Assembly (NCBI RefSeq): GCF_028707975.1
Contig: NZ_JAQVZX010000002.1
Coordinates: 1 to 64,000 of the forward strand
DNA length: 64,000 nt
From: Syntrophomonas sp.
GTDB taxonomy: Bacteria; Bacillota; Syntrophomonadia; Syntrophomonadales; Syntrophomonadaceae
Direction of reading: 5' to 3'
Both the position numbers and the translations under genes were made by a program. Within the stretch, counting starts at the first letter, position 1, and each line of letters starts with the position of its first letter. The notes under the pieces are model-generated. The model was not told where the DNA came from, made no database searches, and saw only the letters and a list, made by a program, of their open reading frames with translations. Below are positions 11,875 to 22,818 of the stretch, piece by piece.

Positions 11875-12987
11875 ATGATAGAAAAATATAATAATAAAAC
11901 TGCTTTGCGTAGCTTGCTAACTGTATTCCTACTATTGAGTTTACTGTTATCCAGTGCTTGCAGTAAAGAGGGAAACAGAGAAACACCGCCCCCACCTGAT
12001 ACTAAGACCAGGATGATTACGGATTGTATAGGACGAGAAGTAAAAGTCCCGGTCCAAATAAGCCGGATCGCCTGCCTCTGCCCGGAATCAGCTTATGCTC
12101 TGGCCATGTTTGGTGAGGGAAACAAAATGGTGGCGGTGGTAGGTGGGGTTAAGAGAGACCTTATCCTTACGGAAATGTATCCCGGGATAAAAGACCTGCC
12201 GGTACCCAAGAGCAGTGCGGTAATAAATATTGAGGAATTGGTAAAAACTGACCCCGATGTAGTTTTTGTTAAGAAAGACAGCTTCAGCAGTGAAGCGGAA
12301 GTTCAGAAACTAAACAAAAGCAAGATTCCCTTTCTGGTAGTAGATTTTAATAGTATGAAAGGGCAGCAGTACGCCATAGAAATGATGGGCCTGGTGATTG
12401 GGGCAGAGGATAAAGCCCAGAAATACAATGAATATTATCAGAATTGCATCGACCGCGTGCAAAAGCGGGTAGCAACTATTCCCCAGGAAGAACGGGTAAA
12501 GGTTTACCACTCCATTAACGAAGCTACCCGAACTGATATAAAAGGGAGTCTTTCGGCGGATTGGCTAGAGGCGACCGGAGCTGATAATGTTTCTTTAAAT
12601 AAGGATTTGAAGAGCTTGGAGGGAAAGTATTTTGCCAGTCTGGAACAGATTTTATTATGGAATCCTGAGGTAATATTGGTAAATGAAATGGGAGTAGCTG
12701 ATTATATCTTGACCAATAAACAATGGTCACCCTTGCAAGCGGTAAAAAACAAGAAGGTCTGGCAGTTACCCAATGGTATATCACGCTGGGGTCATCCTTC
12801 TTCGCCCGAAACCCCCCTGGCAATTTTGTGGACGGCCAAGACCCTGTATCCGGAAAAATTTCTAGACCTGGATATGGCGGCAGAGACCAAAGCATTTTAT
12901 AAGGATTTCTTCGGGCTGGAATTGTCGGATGATGTAGTTGACAGGATTATAGCTGGTGAAGGGATGAGAATAGCTCGTCCCCAGTAA
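11875..12987 (+). CDS. BtuF/FecB-type ABC transporter substrate-binding lipoprotein
   Basis: Lipobox LLSSAC; DCIGREVKVPVQISRIACLCPESAYALAM typical of the periplasmic-binding family. Confidence 0.88.
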   Translation: MIEKYNNKTALRSLLTVFLLLSLLLSSACSKEGNRETPPPPDTKTRMITDCIGREVKVPVQISRIACLCPESAYALAMFGEGNKMVAVVGGVKRDLILTEMYPGIKDLPVPKSSAVINIEELVKTDPDVVFVKKDSFSSEAEVQKLNKSKIPFLVVDFNSMKGQQYAIEMMGLVIGAEDKAQKYNEYYQNCIDRVQKRVATIPQEERVKVYHSINEATRTDIKGSLSADWLEATGADNVSLNKDLKSLEGKYFASLEQILLWNPEVILVNEMGVADYILTNKQWSPLQAVKNKKVWQLPNGISRWGHPSSPETPLAILWTAKTLYPEKFLDLDMAAETKAFYKDFFGLELSDDVVDRIIAGEGMRIARPQ

Positions 12988-13166
12988 ATAAATAAAGAAA
13001 ATAAAGGTTTTTTTTCAACAGATCAAGCTAAATAAGTGAAAGGCGCCCCCGTGGCGATGGCCTCAACAACAATGGAATACCGAATTTTCAGGGAGTAGTT
13101 GGGCTGATTGGCAACGGGCAGGGCGATGTTCAGGTCCGACCCTGGAAGATCGGGAGGAATTATTGG

Positions 13167-13895
13167 ATGGAAATATATGTTGCTATAGACGATACGGACA
13201 GCCTGGAACTTGGGGCTACCGGTCAATCTGCCAATGAACTGCGCAGGCTCATTGAAGACAGGAACTGGGGGAAAACTGAAGCGGTAACCCGGCACCAGTT
13301 ATTATTGCATCCGGATATACCGTATACTTCCCATAACAGCGCCATGTGTTTTAAGGCCGTTATGGGGGTTGACAAATTAGATGAATTCATTGCTTGCGCG
13401 GGCAAATTTCTCCAGGAGACCAGTGCACCGGGTTCGGATCCAGGATTATGTGTGGCCGTAAAAGAGAATATAAAAAACATGGAAGAACTGCTGAGCTTTG
13501 GATACAAGGCAAAAGAGGAAGTATTAACCAAGGCAGAAGCCTATAAGACGGCAGAACATTGTGGCCTGCATATCTCGGAACACGGCGGTACCGGACTGGG
13601 CATAATCGGGGCGTTGGCCGGCATTGGATTGCGAATAACTGGAAACGATGGAAGGTTCCAGGGGAGAATGCAGTTGGGAAATAGTGGAGAAAAAATTGCT
13701 GTAGGAGAAATTATTTCGAAAACAGAAATAGATGAAGTACAATCGATTGACGGGCAGGTACTGGCTAACCACGAAACAATGGTAATTGGTGAGAAAATTA
13801 AAACCGTTCTACTTGAGGGTAAAAGGATACTTTTGGTCTATCGTCAGGGAGGAGCCTGGCATAGCTGTAATAATAAGCAACTGAAGAATTATTGA
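13167..13895 (+). CDS. TiaS N-terminal-like (DDTDS motif) protein of unknown function
   Basis: MEIYVAIDDTDSLELGATGQSANEL...RHQLLLHPDIPYTSHNSAMCF; conserved GTGLGIIGALAGIGLRITGNDG. Confidence 0.6.
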   Translation: MEIYVAIDDTDSLELGATGQSANELRRLIEDRNWGKTEAVTRHQLLLHPDIPYTSHNSAMCFKAVMGVDKLDEFIACAGKFLQETSAPGSDPGLCVAVKENIKNMEELLSFGYKAKEEVLTKAEAYKTAEHCGLHISEHGGTGLGIIGALAGIGLRITGNDGRFQGRMQLGNSGEKIAVGEIISKTEIDEVQSIDGQVLANHETMVIGEKIKTVLLEGKRILLVYRQGGAWHSCNNKQLKNY

Positions 13896-14122
13896 CTCTA
13901 TTGCGAATACCCCTTTTGTTGATAAGGGTTGCAAGCGGAAGCTGTTGTTCATTTGCCCTGCGGGCATAACCGGTACTCCCTGGGTAAGCTATTAAGGTTA
14001 TTGGAATGAGTATATTTAGAACTATTGGCAATGCCATCATTATTAGATTATGGGGATCATACCCAGTGTAAATACTATAGCTGTACAGATGGTTAAAAAA
14101 CAAGTATTTCAAAAGATGGAGG

Positions 14123-14872
14123 TTGCCGCGAATGAAAATTTTTGTAGCTATTGATGACTCTCGGCAGCTTGATGGAGGTAAAGCGGGAGAAACCGCTTCT
14201 TTATTAGGTAAATTCATAGAAGAAAATGGCTGGGGCAAATGTAGCATTCCCAGCCGGCACCGGCTTTACCCTCATCCTGATACAGCTTGTAAAAAACATA
14301 ATACCGCTCGCAGTTTTTCGGCAGACATTGACGAGCAATACCTGGCAGATTTTATTGACTATGCCTGCAAACTGGTAAGATCCACGGGCACTCCTGATTC
14401 AAATGCCGGATTGGTAGTGGCTATCCCGGAGCTGATGGAAAATATTGATGAGCTGATCGAATATGCCTACCGGGTTAAAGAAGGATTGGTAAGCAAGGAT
14501 GAAACACTCAAATTCAAGAATAAGCCCGGCCTATATCTATTCGAATTAAATGGTAGTGGACGAGGAATAATCGGGGCGCTAGCCGCAGCAGGACTTCGCA
14601 TCACCGGAAATGATGGGCAGTTTAGAGGAAAATTGCAAATAGGTACCGGGGAAGACTATATAGCCTCAGTAAAGGAAATTATAGATAAAAGCTATGTAGA
14701 ACAAGTTAAAAATATGGATTTTGAAAATATCTGCGATAGTGAATATGTTCGTATGGGGGAAAAAGTAAAAGTAGTATTGCTGGATAATAAATACACCTTA
14801 ATGGTGTTTCCTACCGAGATCGAACATCCGAAGTGGCAGACCAGCACCACTCACATGCTGCGGGTATTCTAA
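14123..14872 (+). CDS. paralog of the upstream TiaS-N-like protein, motif degenerate (DDSRQ)
   Basis: KIFVAIDDSRQLDGGKAGETASLLGKFIEENGWGKCSIPSRHRLYPHPD and GSGRGIIGALAAAGLRITGNDG align along the length of 13167-13895. ATG near 14132 (MKIF) is likely. Confidence 0.6.
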   Translation: MPRMKIFVAIDDSRQLDGGKAGETASLLGKFIEENGWGKCSIPSRHRLYPHPDTACKKHNTARSFSADIDEQYLADFIDYACKLVRSTGTPDSNAGLVVAIPELMENIDELIEYAYRVKEGLVSKDETLKFKNKPGLYLFELNGSGRGIIGALAAAGLRITGNDGQFRGKLQIGTGEDYIASVKEIIDKSYVEQVKNMDFENICDSEYVRMGEKVKVVLLDNKYTLMVFPTEIEHPKWQTSTTHMLRVF

Positions 14873-14900
14873 CGGCTGCCTGCAAATAGCACCTCCCCTC

Positions 14901-14929
14901 GGTGTCAAGGGGACGGTCCTTTTGACACC
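14901..14929. repeat. REP-like palindrome
   Basis: ggtgtcaaggggacggtccttttgacacc. Confidence 0.5.
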
Positions 14930-15207
14930 GCAACCCCTCACCCCTTACTTTTCTTACTAACCACCTATGGTTCAGGGGCCACAACCACCGATGAAAATAG
15001 GGGAAGCAACAAGTGCAAATTTTTTTGACGCTGATTATCGCTGATTTATTAAGATTTTATAAGATAGTATCAGCGTTAATCACCCTGCGGGTACCACTGA
15101 TGCTCCCTGCGGTTGCTATTAAGGTTGCTGCGCCCGAAGGGTCAGCGTCCTTCTGCGTCTAAACCCAAATTTTCTTATTAACTTAATAGCGACTGCAGGG
15201 AGCAAAA

Positions 15208-17520
15208 TTACATCAGTTTGCAAAAAGTTTTAACCAACTCGGGGTCGAATTGGGTACCGGCACATTTTCTTATTTCTTCGCGGGCTTCGGCAATACTCAT
15301 GGCTTTTTTATAAGGACGACCCGAAGTCATAACATCAAAGGCGTCAATTATGGCCAGGATGCGAGAGATAAGGGGTATTTCTTCTGCTTTTAAGCCCAGG
15401 GGGTAACCCTTGCCATCCCAGCGTTCATGATGGGCCAGGATGGCTCCGGCAATGGGTGCGAGTTCGGGTAGGGTTAAAGCAATGCGGTAACCGGTTTCGG
15501 GATGTTTTTTAACTACTTCCCATTCATCCGGGGAAAGCGGAGCAGGTTTACTCAGGATTTCATTGGGAATGGCGATGTTCCCCACATCATGCAAGACGGC
15601 CAGAAGCCTGAGATCGTCTAAATCGCTCTCGGGTAAGCCCAGCCTGGCACCTAATTGTTCGGCCAGCTCTTTTACCTGCTGGCAATGTTCTTCCGTTTCG
15701 TGGCTTTTGGCCCAGAGGGTCTGCTGCAAGGAAAGCAGGAAGGAGCTACGGGCACTCTTGCTCTCCAGTAATTTATTGCGGTACATCTTATCTTCTGCTT
15801 CCTTAATAATAGTTTGTACATCCTGCAGGCGGTCATTTTTGCTGGCAGTCCCCAGGGAGATGCTTATGGGAATGGGAAAATCGCTGCTGCTTTGGGATTT
15901 TTCTTGAATTCGCTCACATATTATTTCCGCACAATGGGCCTTGGTTTTAGGCAGCAATATTATAAACTCGTCCCCCCCCCAGCGAGCTATTATATCCTCT
16001 TTGCGACAGGAATTTCTAAGTATTTCCGCGGCCTTTCGCAATAGCCGGTCGCCACTTTCATGTCCCAGGGCATCGTTGATGAGCTTCAAGCCGTTGACAT
16101 CACCCATAATCAGGCTCAGGGGCAATTGTCTTTCCGTGTCGAGGCGGCTTAATTCTTCTTCGAAAAAGGCCCGGTTATATAGTCCGGTTAGTTTATCATT
16201 AAAGCTTAAATACTTGACCTGGGCTTCGGCTTTTTTGCGCTCGGTGATGTCCATGAAGGAAACTACGGAGTCGCTGGTTCCAGGAATCAAATCTACCGTG
16301 ATGAAGATATCTTTGATTTTTTGTTCTTTGTCCAGCAGTTTAAATTCATAGTGGGAAGGACCAAGCTCCGGGTCGATTCTCCGTTGTTGATGATATCCTA
16401 TCATTCGTTCCCGGTCGTCCGGGTGTACGAAAACAGGCCATTTCATTTTCTTTTCAATCTCTTCTTTGCTATAACCGGAAAGTTCTTCAAACTCACTGTT
16501 AACCAGGGATATCATTAAATCTTTATCAAAAATCATCATGGCCGTTCCCGTGGTCTCAAAAATGGTGCGGTAAAGAACTTCGGACTGGCGCAGGGCCTCC
16601 TCAAAGTGCTTGCGTTCGCTGATATCAAAGAGGGAACCGATAAGGGCCGGCTGTCCTTCATATTGAATGGGGTTGGCATATATTTCCACCCAGATTTCTT
16701 TCCCGCTCCGGGTTAGCAGTTTCATTTCATACTTTTCAAATTCGCTTTCCCCACTTTGCCAGGCCAGTGCTTTATTTATAACCGAGTCCCGGAAATCAGG
16801 ATGAATAAAATCTCCAAAATCCATATCCAGGTACTCTTCTTCATCGTATTCAGTTAGGGCGGAAAATCGGGGATTGACATAACGCAAGCGGTTGTTTTGC
16901 AGGACAAATATCAGGGCGGGAGATGATTCGGCCAGCCCGCGGAAACGGGCTTCGCTGTCCCGCAAGGCCTCCAGGGTTTGGCGGAAATCACTTATATCGC
17001 GAAAAGACTCAATGGCTCCGGCTTTTGAACCGGAATAATCATAGAGCGGGGAAGCGGAAATACGCACAAAAATGCCAGACTCACCAATATGGGGGCAAAA
17101 GGCTTCCGCCGTCAGGGTTTCATCTTTTTTATTCAAGCAATCATATCGGCCGGAAAGCGAAATCTCTGGGTTGAGAATTAGGTCAATCAGCACGGGCCTG
17201 CGTTCACCGTAAAAGGGAAGGCTGTAGGCATAATTATCTTTTCCGATAATATCTTCTGCTTTTACTCTAGTCAAATCCTCCATGGCTCGGTTCCAGGAAA
17301 AGACTTTCCCCTGTTTATCTACCACAAAGGTAGCATCAGGCAGGAAATCGATTATGTTTCTTAATTGCTGCCTGGAATCCTGCAGGGCTTTTTCTAGCTC
17401 TTGGTACTGGGCCTGTTCCCTGAGCAGGTTTTGACAGTTTTCCCTGGCCTGTTCTAACTCTTTTTGCAATTTCGTAATCTCATTCAGCAAAGCCATCGAT
17501 GGCTTGTCTTTATTTTCCAT
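15208..17520 (-). CDS. multi-PAS / GGDEF / HD-GYP signalling protein
   Basis: Several PAS/PAC blocks, RWGGDEFIILLPK, and LHDVGN...HHERWDGKGYP HD-GYP motif. Confidence 0.93.
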   Translation of the reverse strand: MENKDKPSMALLNEITKLQKELEQARENCQNLLREQAQYQELEKALQDSRQQLRNIIDFLPDATFVVDKQGKVFSWNRAMEDLTRVKAEDIIGKDNYAYSLPFYGERRPVLIDLILNPEISLSGRYDCLNKKDETLTAEAFCPHIGESGIFVRISASPLYDYSGSKAGAIESFRDISDFRQTLEALRDSEARFRGLAESSPALIFVLQNNRLRYVNPRFSALTEYDEEEYLDMDFGDFIHPDFRDSVINKALAWQSGESEFEKYEMKLLTRSGKEIWVEIYANPIQYEGQPALIGSLFDISERKHFEEALRQSEVLYRTIFETTGTAMMIFDKDLMISLVNSEFEELSGYSKEEIEKKMKWPVFVHPDDRERMIGYHQQRRIDPELGPSHYEFKLLDKEQKIKDIFITVDLIPGTSDSVVSFMDITERKKAEAQVKYLSFNDKLTGLYNRAFFEEELSRLDTERQLPLSLIMGDVNGLKLINDALGHESGDRLLRKAAEILRNSCRKEDIIARWGGDEFIILLPKTKAHCAEIICERIQEKSQSSSDFPIPISISLGTASKNDRLQDVQTIIKEAEDKMYRNKLLESKSARSSFLLSLQQTLWAKSHETEEHCQQVKELAEQLGARLGLPESDLDDLRLLAVLHDVGNIAIPNEILSKPAPLSPDEWEVVKKHPETGYRIALTLPELAPIAGAILAHHERWDGKGYPLGLKAEEIPLISRILAIIDAFDVMTSGRPYKKAMSIAEAREEIRKCAGTQFDPELVKTFCKLM

Positions 17521-17610
17521 ATTAAAGTCCCCGCTTTTTAGTTCTTTTAAGGATTATTAAATTCTTTGAAAGGTTATTACACCGGGAGCGATGTTTTAAT
17601 AAAAGCTTGG

Positions 17611-17640
17611 TGATGAATGCTATGATGAATGCTATGATGA
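17611..17640. repeat. short tandem repeat, 12-bp unit tgatgaatgcta, about 2.5 copies
   Basis: tgatgaatgctatgatgaatgctatgatga. Confidence 0.7.
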
Positions 17641-17940
17641 AAGTGCAAAAAAAGGCTAAATACCTATGTTTGTAATAGAATCCTTTGGAAAAAGTAGGAC
17701 AAATTGCCCGTTATTCTATCTGATAATTGTCTTATTCAACGAAAAACGAGCTCTTTCCTGCAAAAATAAAAAAATGTAATTAGTTTAAGTTATGTTTTGT
17801 GGAAGAGCCTTCTTAAAAAATCTTCAACTCCGCACTGCCTCATCATTACGAAATTTCTTTCTATCAAAATATTTTTTATAATGCGACTTTTGGGGGGAAG
17901 CTTTGCCTAAATATTGGTGATTCAGAGCCCCTTGGCCCTC

Positions 17941-18588
17941 CTATCCAATTGGCGGGATAACTGTCCATTTTACATCCGCGGAATGGTTATAGGCTACAGG
18001 GTATACTTTGCCCATTTTGATAGCCTCAATCAAATCTTTTTCATCTCTTAGTCCATTCGGGAATACGGTGGCAAACTTGCCCAGTGCCTCCGTGTTATGA
18101 GCATCACTGGCTCCAAAAACCGGGATGCCCAGTTCCATGGCCAAATCATAGGCTTTCATATTGTTGGCATGGTCGGTACTGCCATTAAAGGCTTCAACCC
18201 CATGAAGGTCTTTATGCTCCCGGATAGAATTGCCCATACCCCGGTTGTTCTGTCTGAACGGATGAGCACTTATCGCTACGCCGTTTGCTTTATTAACCAA
18301 ATCCAGCAGATAACGGGCCGATACTCTTTCTTCGGGAAGGCGTTCCAGACCAAATACAATCACATCACCTTCCCAAGTAAAAACCTCCGCACCAACAAAG
18401 ATTGGATAACCCATCTGTTTCCTGTACTCATGCGCCCTGGTCATTATTTCCTTGCTATCATGATCGGTTATGCAGATGCCATCCAGACCAATAATCCTGG
18501 CCTGGGCAACGATTTCCGCCAATGTCATCTTACTATCGTCCGAAGTTGGATAGGCGTGAATATGGGTATCAATAATCATTATTATCAT
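17941..18588 (-). CDS. PHP domain-containing protein
   Basis: MIIDTHIHAYPTSDDSKMTLAEIVAQARIIGLDGICITDHDS...ISAHPFRQ; GASDAHN. Confidence 0.88.
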   Translation of the reverse strand: MIIMIIDTHIHAYPTSDDSKMTLAEIVAQARIIGLDGICITDHDSKEIMTRAHEYRKQMGYPIFVGAEVFTWEGDVIVFGLERLPEERVSARYLLDLVNKANGVAISAHPFRQNNRGMGNSIREHKDLHGVEAFNGSTDHANNMKAYDLAMELGIPVFGASDAHNTEALGKFATVFPNGLRDEKDLIEAIKMGKVYPVAYNHSADVKWTVIPPIG

Positions 18589-18699
18589 CCTTCCTTACAG
18601 AATAATCCTCCCCATCAAGCGGGGACGGGTTTTGACTTTTAAAAAAATGTAAATGCCGCAACAAAACCTGGTTTTGTTGTCATGAGACTTTTTAAGCTC

Positions 18700-19686
18700 C
18701 TATTTTAATTCTGGGACAACAAACCTGTCCCCCTGTCCCGTCTGTCCCAACTGATGGGTGATGGTCACATTGACGCGATCGCCCTGCATGAATTTACTGT
18801 TTTCTTTGCCCACGACAACTACCTCCAGGGTGGTATCTTCAGCTGAAATGATGTATTCGGTATGCTGACCCATGAAGATAATAGATGATATGGTATAATC
18901 GCCTTGAGCATTTTTTGCCATTTTAATATCTTCCGGTCGAACCATAATAGTCTCCCCTACCCGGGTTAAAATGTTCGATTTTCCTATAAAACCGGCCACA
19001 TAATCACTTATGGGGTAGAAATATATCTCCCGCGGGGTTCCAATCTGGATGGCATATCCTTTATCCATTACGACTATTCTATCCGAAAGACTTAATGCTT
19101 CAGATTGGTCGTGTGTTACGAAGATCATCGTAATACCCAATTGCCGCTGCAAACTTTTTAACTCTTCGCGGAGACTTTGACGTAAACTGGCATCCAAATT
19201 ACTTAATGGTTCATCCAACAGCAGTATCCTGGGATTCGTGGCCATCGCCCTGGCCAGAGCCACTCTCTGCTGCTGACCGCCGCTGAGATTGCCAACTTTG
19301 CTTTTTTCATATCCCTCCAGGCGAACAATATTTATATACTCCCGGGCCAGGCTTAATGCCTGTTTCTTTTTTTCTTTTCTATAAAAACGAATTCCATAGG
19401 CCACGTTTTCCAGCACATTCAGGTGAGGAAAAAGAGCATAGCTTTGAAACACGGTGGAAACAGGCCGCTTCTCCGGCGGCAAATGAGTAATATCTCTCCC
19501 CTCGATCCATATTTCTCCTCGGTCTGGCTGCAGAAAACCTCCGATAAGATTCAGGGTGGTGGTTTTTCCACAACCGGATGGCCCTAACAGGGTGATGAAT
19601 TCTCTTTCCGCTACCGTTAAATAAAAATCCCTTATGCCATTGTCTTTATCAAACAATTTGGTTATTCCTTTGAGTTCAAGCAACAT
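18700..19686 (-). CDS. FbpC/PotA-type ABC transporter ATP-binding protein
   Basis: GPSGCGKTT, LSGGQQQRVALARAM, TOBE-like C-terminus. Confidence 0.92.
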   Translation of the reverse strand: MLLELKGITKLFDKDNGIRDFYLTVAEREFITLLGPSGCGKTTTLNLIGGFLQPDRGEIWIEGRDITHLPPEKRPVSTVFQSYALFPHLNVLENVAYGIRFYRKEKKKQALSLAREYINIVRLEGYEKSKVGNLSGGQQQRVALARAMATNPRILLLDEPLSNLDASLRQSLREELKSLQRQLGITMIFVTHDQSEALSLSDRIVVMDKGYAIQIGTPREIYFYPISDYVAGFIGKSNILTRVGETIMVRPEDIKMAKNAQGDYTISSIIFMGQHTEYIISAEDTTLEVVVVGKENSKFMQGDRVNVTITHQLGQTGQGDRFVVPELK

Positions 19687-21382
19687 ATTGTTTGCCCCCT
19701 TCCCGACCCAGATATTTTATGGCTGCTAAATTAACCGCTACCGTAACAATAATCAGAACACTGGCTACAACAGCACCTAAACCGTAATGTCCATTAGTTA
19801 TATCTTTAAACATCAATACACTGGCAACTACATTTCGGGGTGAAACCAGGAAAATAATGGCCCCCACCGTGGTCATACAAGCGGTAAAGGTATTGATAAA
19901 ACTTAGCAGGAAGGTTGATTTGAGCAGCGGGAAAATAACCGTGGTTAAAATTCTTACCGGCGATGCCCCTAAATCCCGGGCAGCCATTTCCAGGCGCCGG
20001 TCGAGATTCTCGAAAGCGGCATTGGCTGCCTTATTTCCTACCGAAATATGTCTGAAGGTACAGTTAAGTACCAAAATAGCGGTTGTTCCAGTCAACAACA
20101 GGGGATGATTATTAAATCCAACAATATAACCCAAGCCAAAAAATATCCCTGGTATTATATAGGGCAAAGAAGCGATAAATTCTATGGGTTTCATCAGCGG
20201 CAGCTGCCGCCTATGAGTGTAATAGGACAAAAGAATTCCAATAACAGAAGCCAGTATTCCTGCTATAACCGCTATGTGCAAACTGCGATAAACCGCCGGC
20301 AGATAAGCAAATTGGAATGCTTCGATATGTTTCCAGGTAAAGGTCAATTTTCCTGAAACATTTATGGTTACTGCTGACAAAAATATATTTCCATATTTTA
20401 ATAACATGAGGAAAAAGAACAATCCGGTTATTATTCCCAGAGCAATCCTGATAAAAAGCGGCAATCTAAAATCCAAGCCTTCTCCTCCCAGAGCTTTTAC
20501 TCCATCTGCCAGGGAATTGTTTTTCTCCAAATTTTTTCGATAAAAATAGAAGGCAATAATAGCCGGCGGAATCAACAGCACCGACATGGCTGCTGCCTTG
20601 CCCAAATCTGCTGCGGAAAAAATCGTCATATAGGCTTCAGTGGCCAGAACCTTGTATTTTCCGCCAATAATAATAGGTGTCCCGAAATCCGCCATATTTA
20701 TCGTAAACAGCAAAAATAAAACCGACAAGATAGCGGGATAGATAGACGGAAGAATAACCCTGTGCAGGGTTTGAAGCGTACCTGCACCAAGGTCTCTGGA
20801 GGCCAGAATCAAGCGTTTGTCAATTGCGTTCAAGGTAGATATCAACATAATTGCAGCCAGAGAAATCAAACCCAGGGTTTGGAGAAGAACAATTCCCTGC
20901 CATCCATAAGGATTAACACTTAATCCTAAAAGATTATAAGTAATAAGCCCCCTCCTGCCAAACAGCATTATAAGTGCTAGAGCTGACACAAAAGGAGGGG
21001 AAATCAAGGTAATCATCAAGAGACGATAAATTAATGCTCTTATCCTTTCTTTTTGCAGGAAGGTATAAAGAGCAATACATAGCGCAAAAAAAGTCCCCAG
21101 TACCGAGGATAATGTGGAAACGAAAAGACTGTTCTTGATTAATTTCAAATTCCCCGGGCTTAATAAATCCCGATAATTATCGAGCGAAAAAACACCATGC
21201 CGATAAACACTGGTGGAAATAACCATGAAAATAGGATACAGGATAAAGAGGAGCAGACTCCCTACTACCAGAAAAAGTATAACCCTATCGATTAATACAT
21301 CGAAGGAAAGAGGGCTTTTATTCCCTCTTCCCTTCCATATGATTTTATTTTTCAGTAACGTCATATTCCTTGGACATCGCAT
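19676..21382 (-). CDS. FbpB-type ABC transporter permease (duplicated permease domains)
   Basis: 12-TM-like protein with two EAA-like loops (ASRDLGAGTLQTLHRVILPSIYPA and AARDLGASPVRILTTVIFPLLKS). Confidence 0.9.
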   Translation of the reverse strand: MRCPRNMTLLKNKIIWKGRGNKSPLSFDVLIDRVILFLVVGSLLLFILYPIFMVISTSVYRHGVFSLDNYRDLLSPGNLKLIKNSLFVSTLSSVLGTFFALCIALYTFLQKERIRALIYRLLMITLISPPFVSALALIMLFGRRGLITYNLLGLSVNPYGWQGIVLLQTLGLISLAAIMLISTLNAIDKRLILASRDLGAGTLQTLHRVILPSIYPAILSVLFLLFTINMADFGTPIIIGGKYKVLATEAYMTIFSAADLGKAAAMSVLLIPPAIIAFYFYRKNLEKNNSLADGVKALGGEGLDFRLPLFIRIALGIITGLFFFLMLLKYGNIFLSAVTINVSGKLTFTWKHIEAFQFAYLPAVYRSLHIAVIAGILASVIGILLSYYTHRRQLPLMKPIEFIASLPYIIPGIFFGLGYIVGFNNHPLLLTGTTAILVLNCTFRHISVGNKAANAAFENLDRRLEMAARDLGASPVRILTTVIFPLLKSTFLLSFINTFTACMTTVGAIIFLVSPRNVVASVLMFKDITNGHYGLGAVVASVLIIVTVAVNLAAIKYLGREGGKQYVA

Positions 21383-21490
21383 GAATGACTTATCTCTCTT
21401 CCCCTGTACTCCACAATATAATAAACAGTCGGTATCCCCAAAATCAAATCCTGCGGATTTCCTATCCTGACAATAATGGAACCTCCCTGA

Positions 21491-22534
21491 TTATTTTTCG
21501 CCAACAAGGCCTTTCCATTTTTCCAGAATTACTACTCGTTCTTTTCCCATACGCTCCAGATCAAATTTAACCAGTTTGCTTTTATCCAAACCGCTCATGA
21601 TTTCAGGTGCATCCACATCACTTCTGGCCATTATTCTGGCATCGGCTTCCCTTAAAATATTTTGTCCGTCATAGGAAAGGTACCAGTCGATAAGAGCCTT
21701 AGCAGCATCGAGATTTTTTGTATTTTTAAATATAGCAATAGGTGCCGGTGTCCAGGGAATCAAATCTTGCGGATATACCACCCTGGTTGGTCTGGTTTCT
21801 CCTACATTGAAGGTTCCTCCAGTAATGGCTACAACACCAACGGCGAATTCGCCGGCCCCTACCTTTTCAAGAGGTTCCCCGCCGCCTTTGGCATAAAAAT
21901 CAATATTACTGTCAAATGCTTCGAAATACTTCCAAGCTTTTTCTTCACCCCAGGCTTGAATCAAGCCGCTTACAATAGCGTAGCTGGTACCTGAAATAGC
22001 TGGATTGGGCATGCTTATTTCGCCGCGATATTTAGGATCAGCCAAGTCTTCCCAGGTCTTGGGGGCTTCCAGGCCCTTTTCTTTTAGAATATCTTCGTTA
22101 ACAATAAAACCTGCTGGCACAAGGGCTAAACCTGAAAAATAGCCATCTTTATCCACATATTGAGGATCAATCGCGGAAAGTTCCGGAGATTTATATGCTT
22201 CCAGATATCCCAAATCCCTGGCATTAAGATAGCTATCTACCCCGCCGCCAAACCAAATGTCTGCGGTAGTTTTTCCATCTTCAGCCTGCAGCTTGGCCAA
22301 AGCGGAGCCGGTTGACATCTCCAGCCACTCTATTTTGATACCAGTGGCTTCTGTAAAAGCATCAAAAGACTTGTCTGCTCCCCCATAGGCTACCAATAGC
22401 TCCAGGGTAGTCCCGGCAAAAGGTTTTTCATCCGTTTTTCCCTGCTCTGCGGGCTCGGTCTTGCCGCACCCGGTCAGGGCAAGAGCCATTACCAGCATCA
22501 TTGCCAGTATTAACAGCTTCCAATTTTTCATCAT
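21491..22534 (-). CDS. extracellular solute-binding lipoprotein, family 1 (FbpA-like)
   Basis: Lipobox LALTGC; GTTLELLVAYGGADKSFDAFTEATGIKIEW. Confidence 0.9.
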   Translation of the reverse strand: MMKNWKLLILAMMLVMALALTGCGKTEPAEQGKTDEKPFAGTTLELLVAYGGADKSFDAFTEATGIKIEWLEMSTGSALAKLQAEDGKTTADIWFGGGVDSYLNARDLGYLEAYKSPELSAIDPQYVDKDGYFSGLALVPAGFIVNEDILKEKGLEAPKTWEDLADPKYRGEISMPNPAISGTSYAIVSGLIQAWGEEKAWKYFEAFDSNIDFYAKGGGEPLEKVGAGEFAVGVVAITGGTFNVGETRPTRVVYPQDLIPWTPAPIAIFKNTKNLDAAKALIDWYLSYDGQNILREADARIMARSDVDAPEIMSGLDKSKLVKFDLERMGKERVVILEKWKGLVGEK

Positions 22535-22796
22535 TATATTCCCCTCTCCAATACTTTTTTGTGCAATCTCACCTGTTTCTGTGTACCTGCAATTGTTTTT
22601 ACAGGTATTAACCGCATTTCATAATTAACACACCCTTTCTTAAGCACCAGTGGGAACATTCTTTGCCTGCGCATATTTTAAACTCAACAAGTTTTTTATA
22701 AAGAACAGAGCCAGAGTATAGTCATATATTGTCCATAGCCTGGTATCAATTGCCGGGAGAGCGAACCTGGTGCCATGTCCCTATCCGCATCTCCCT

Positions 22797-22818
22797 GGGG
22801 GACAATGAACCTGTCCCT
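22797..22818. repeat. REP-like ggggacaatgaacctgtccct
   Basis: Inverted relation to the gggacaacaaacctgtcccc element at 18713-18734. Confidence 0.5.
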
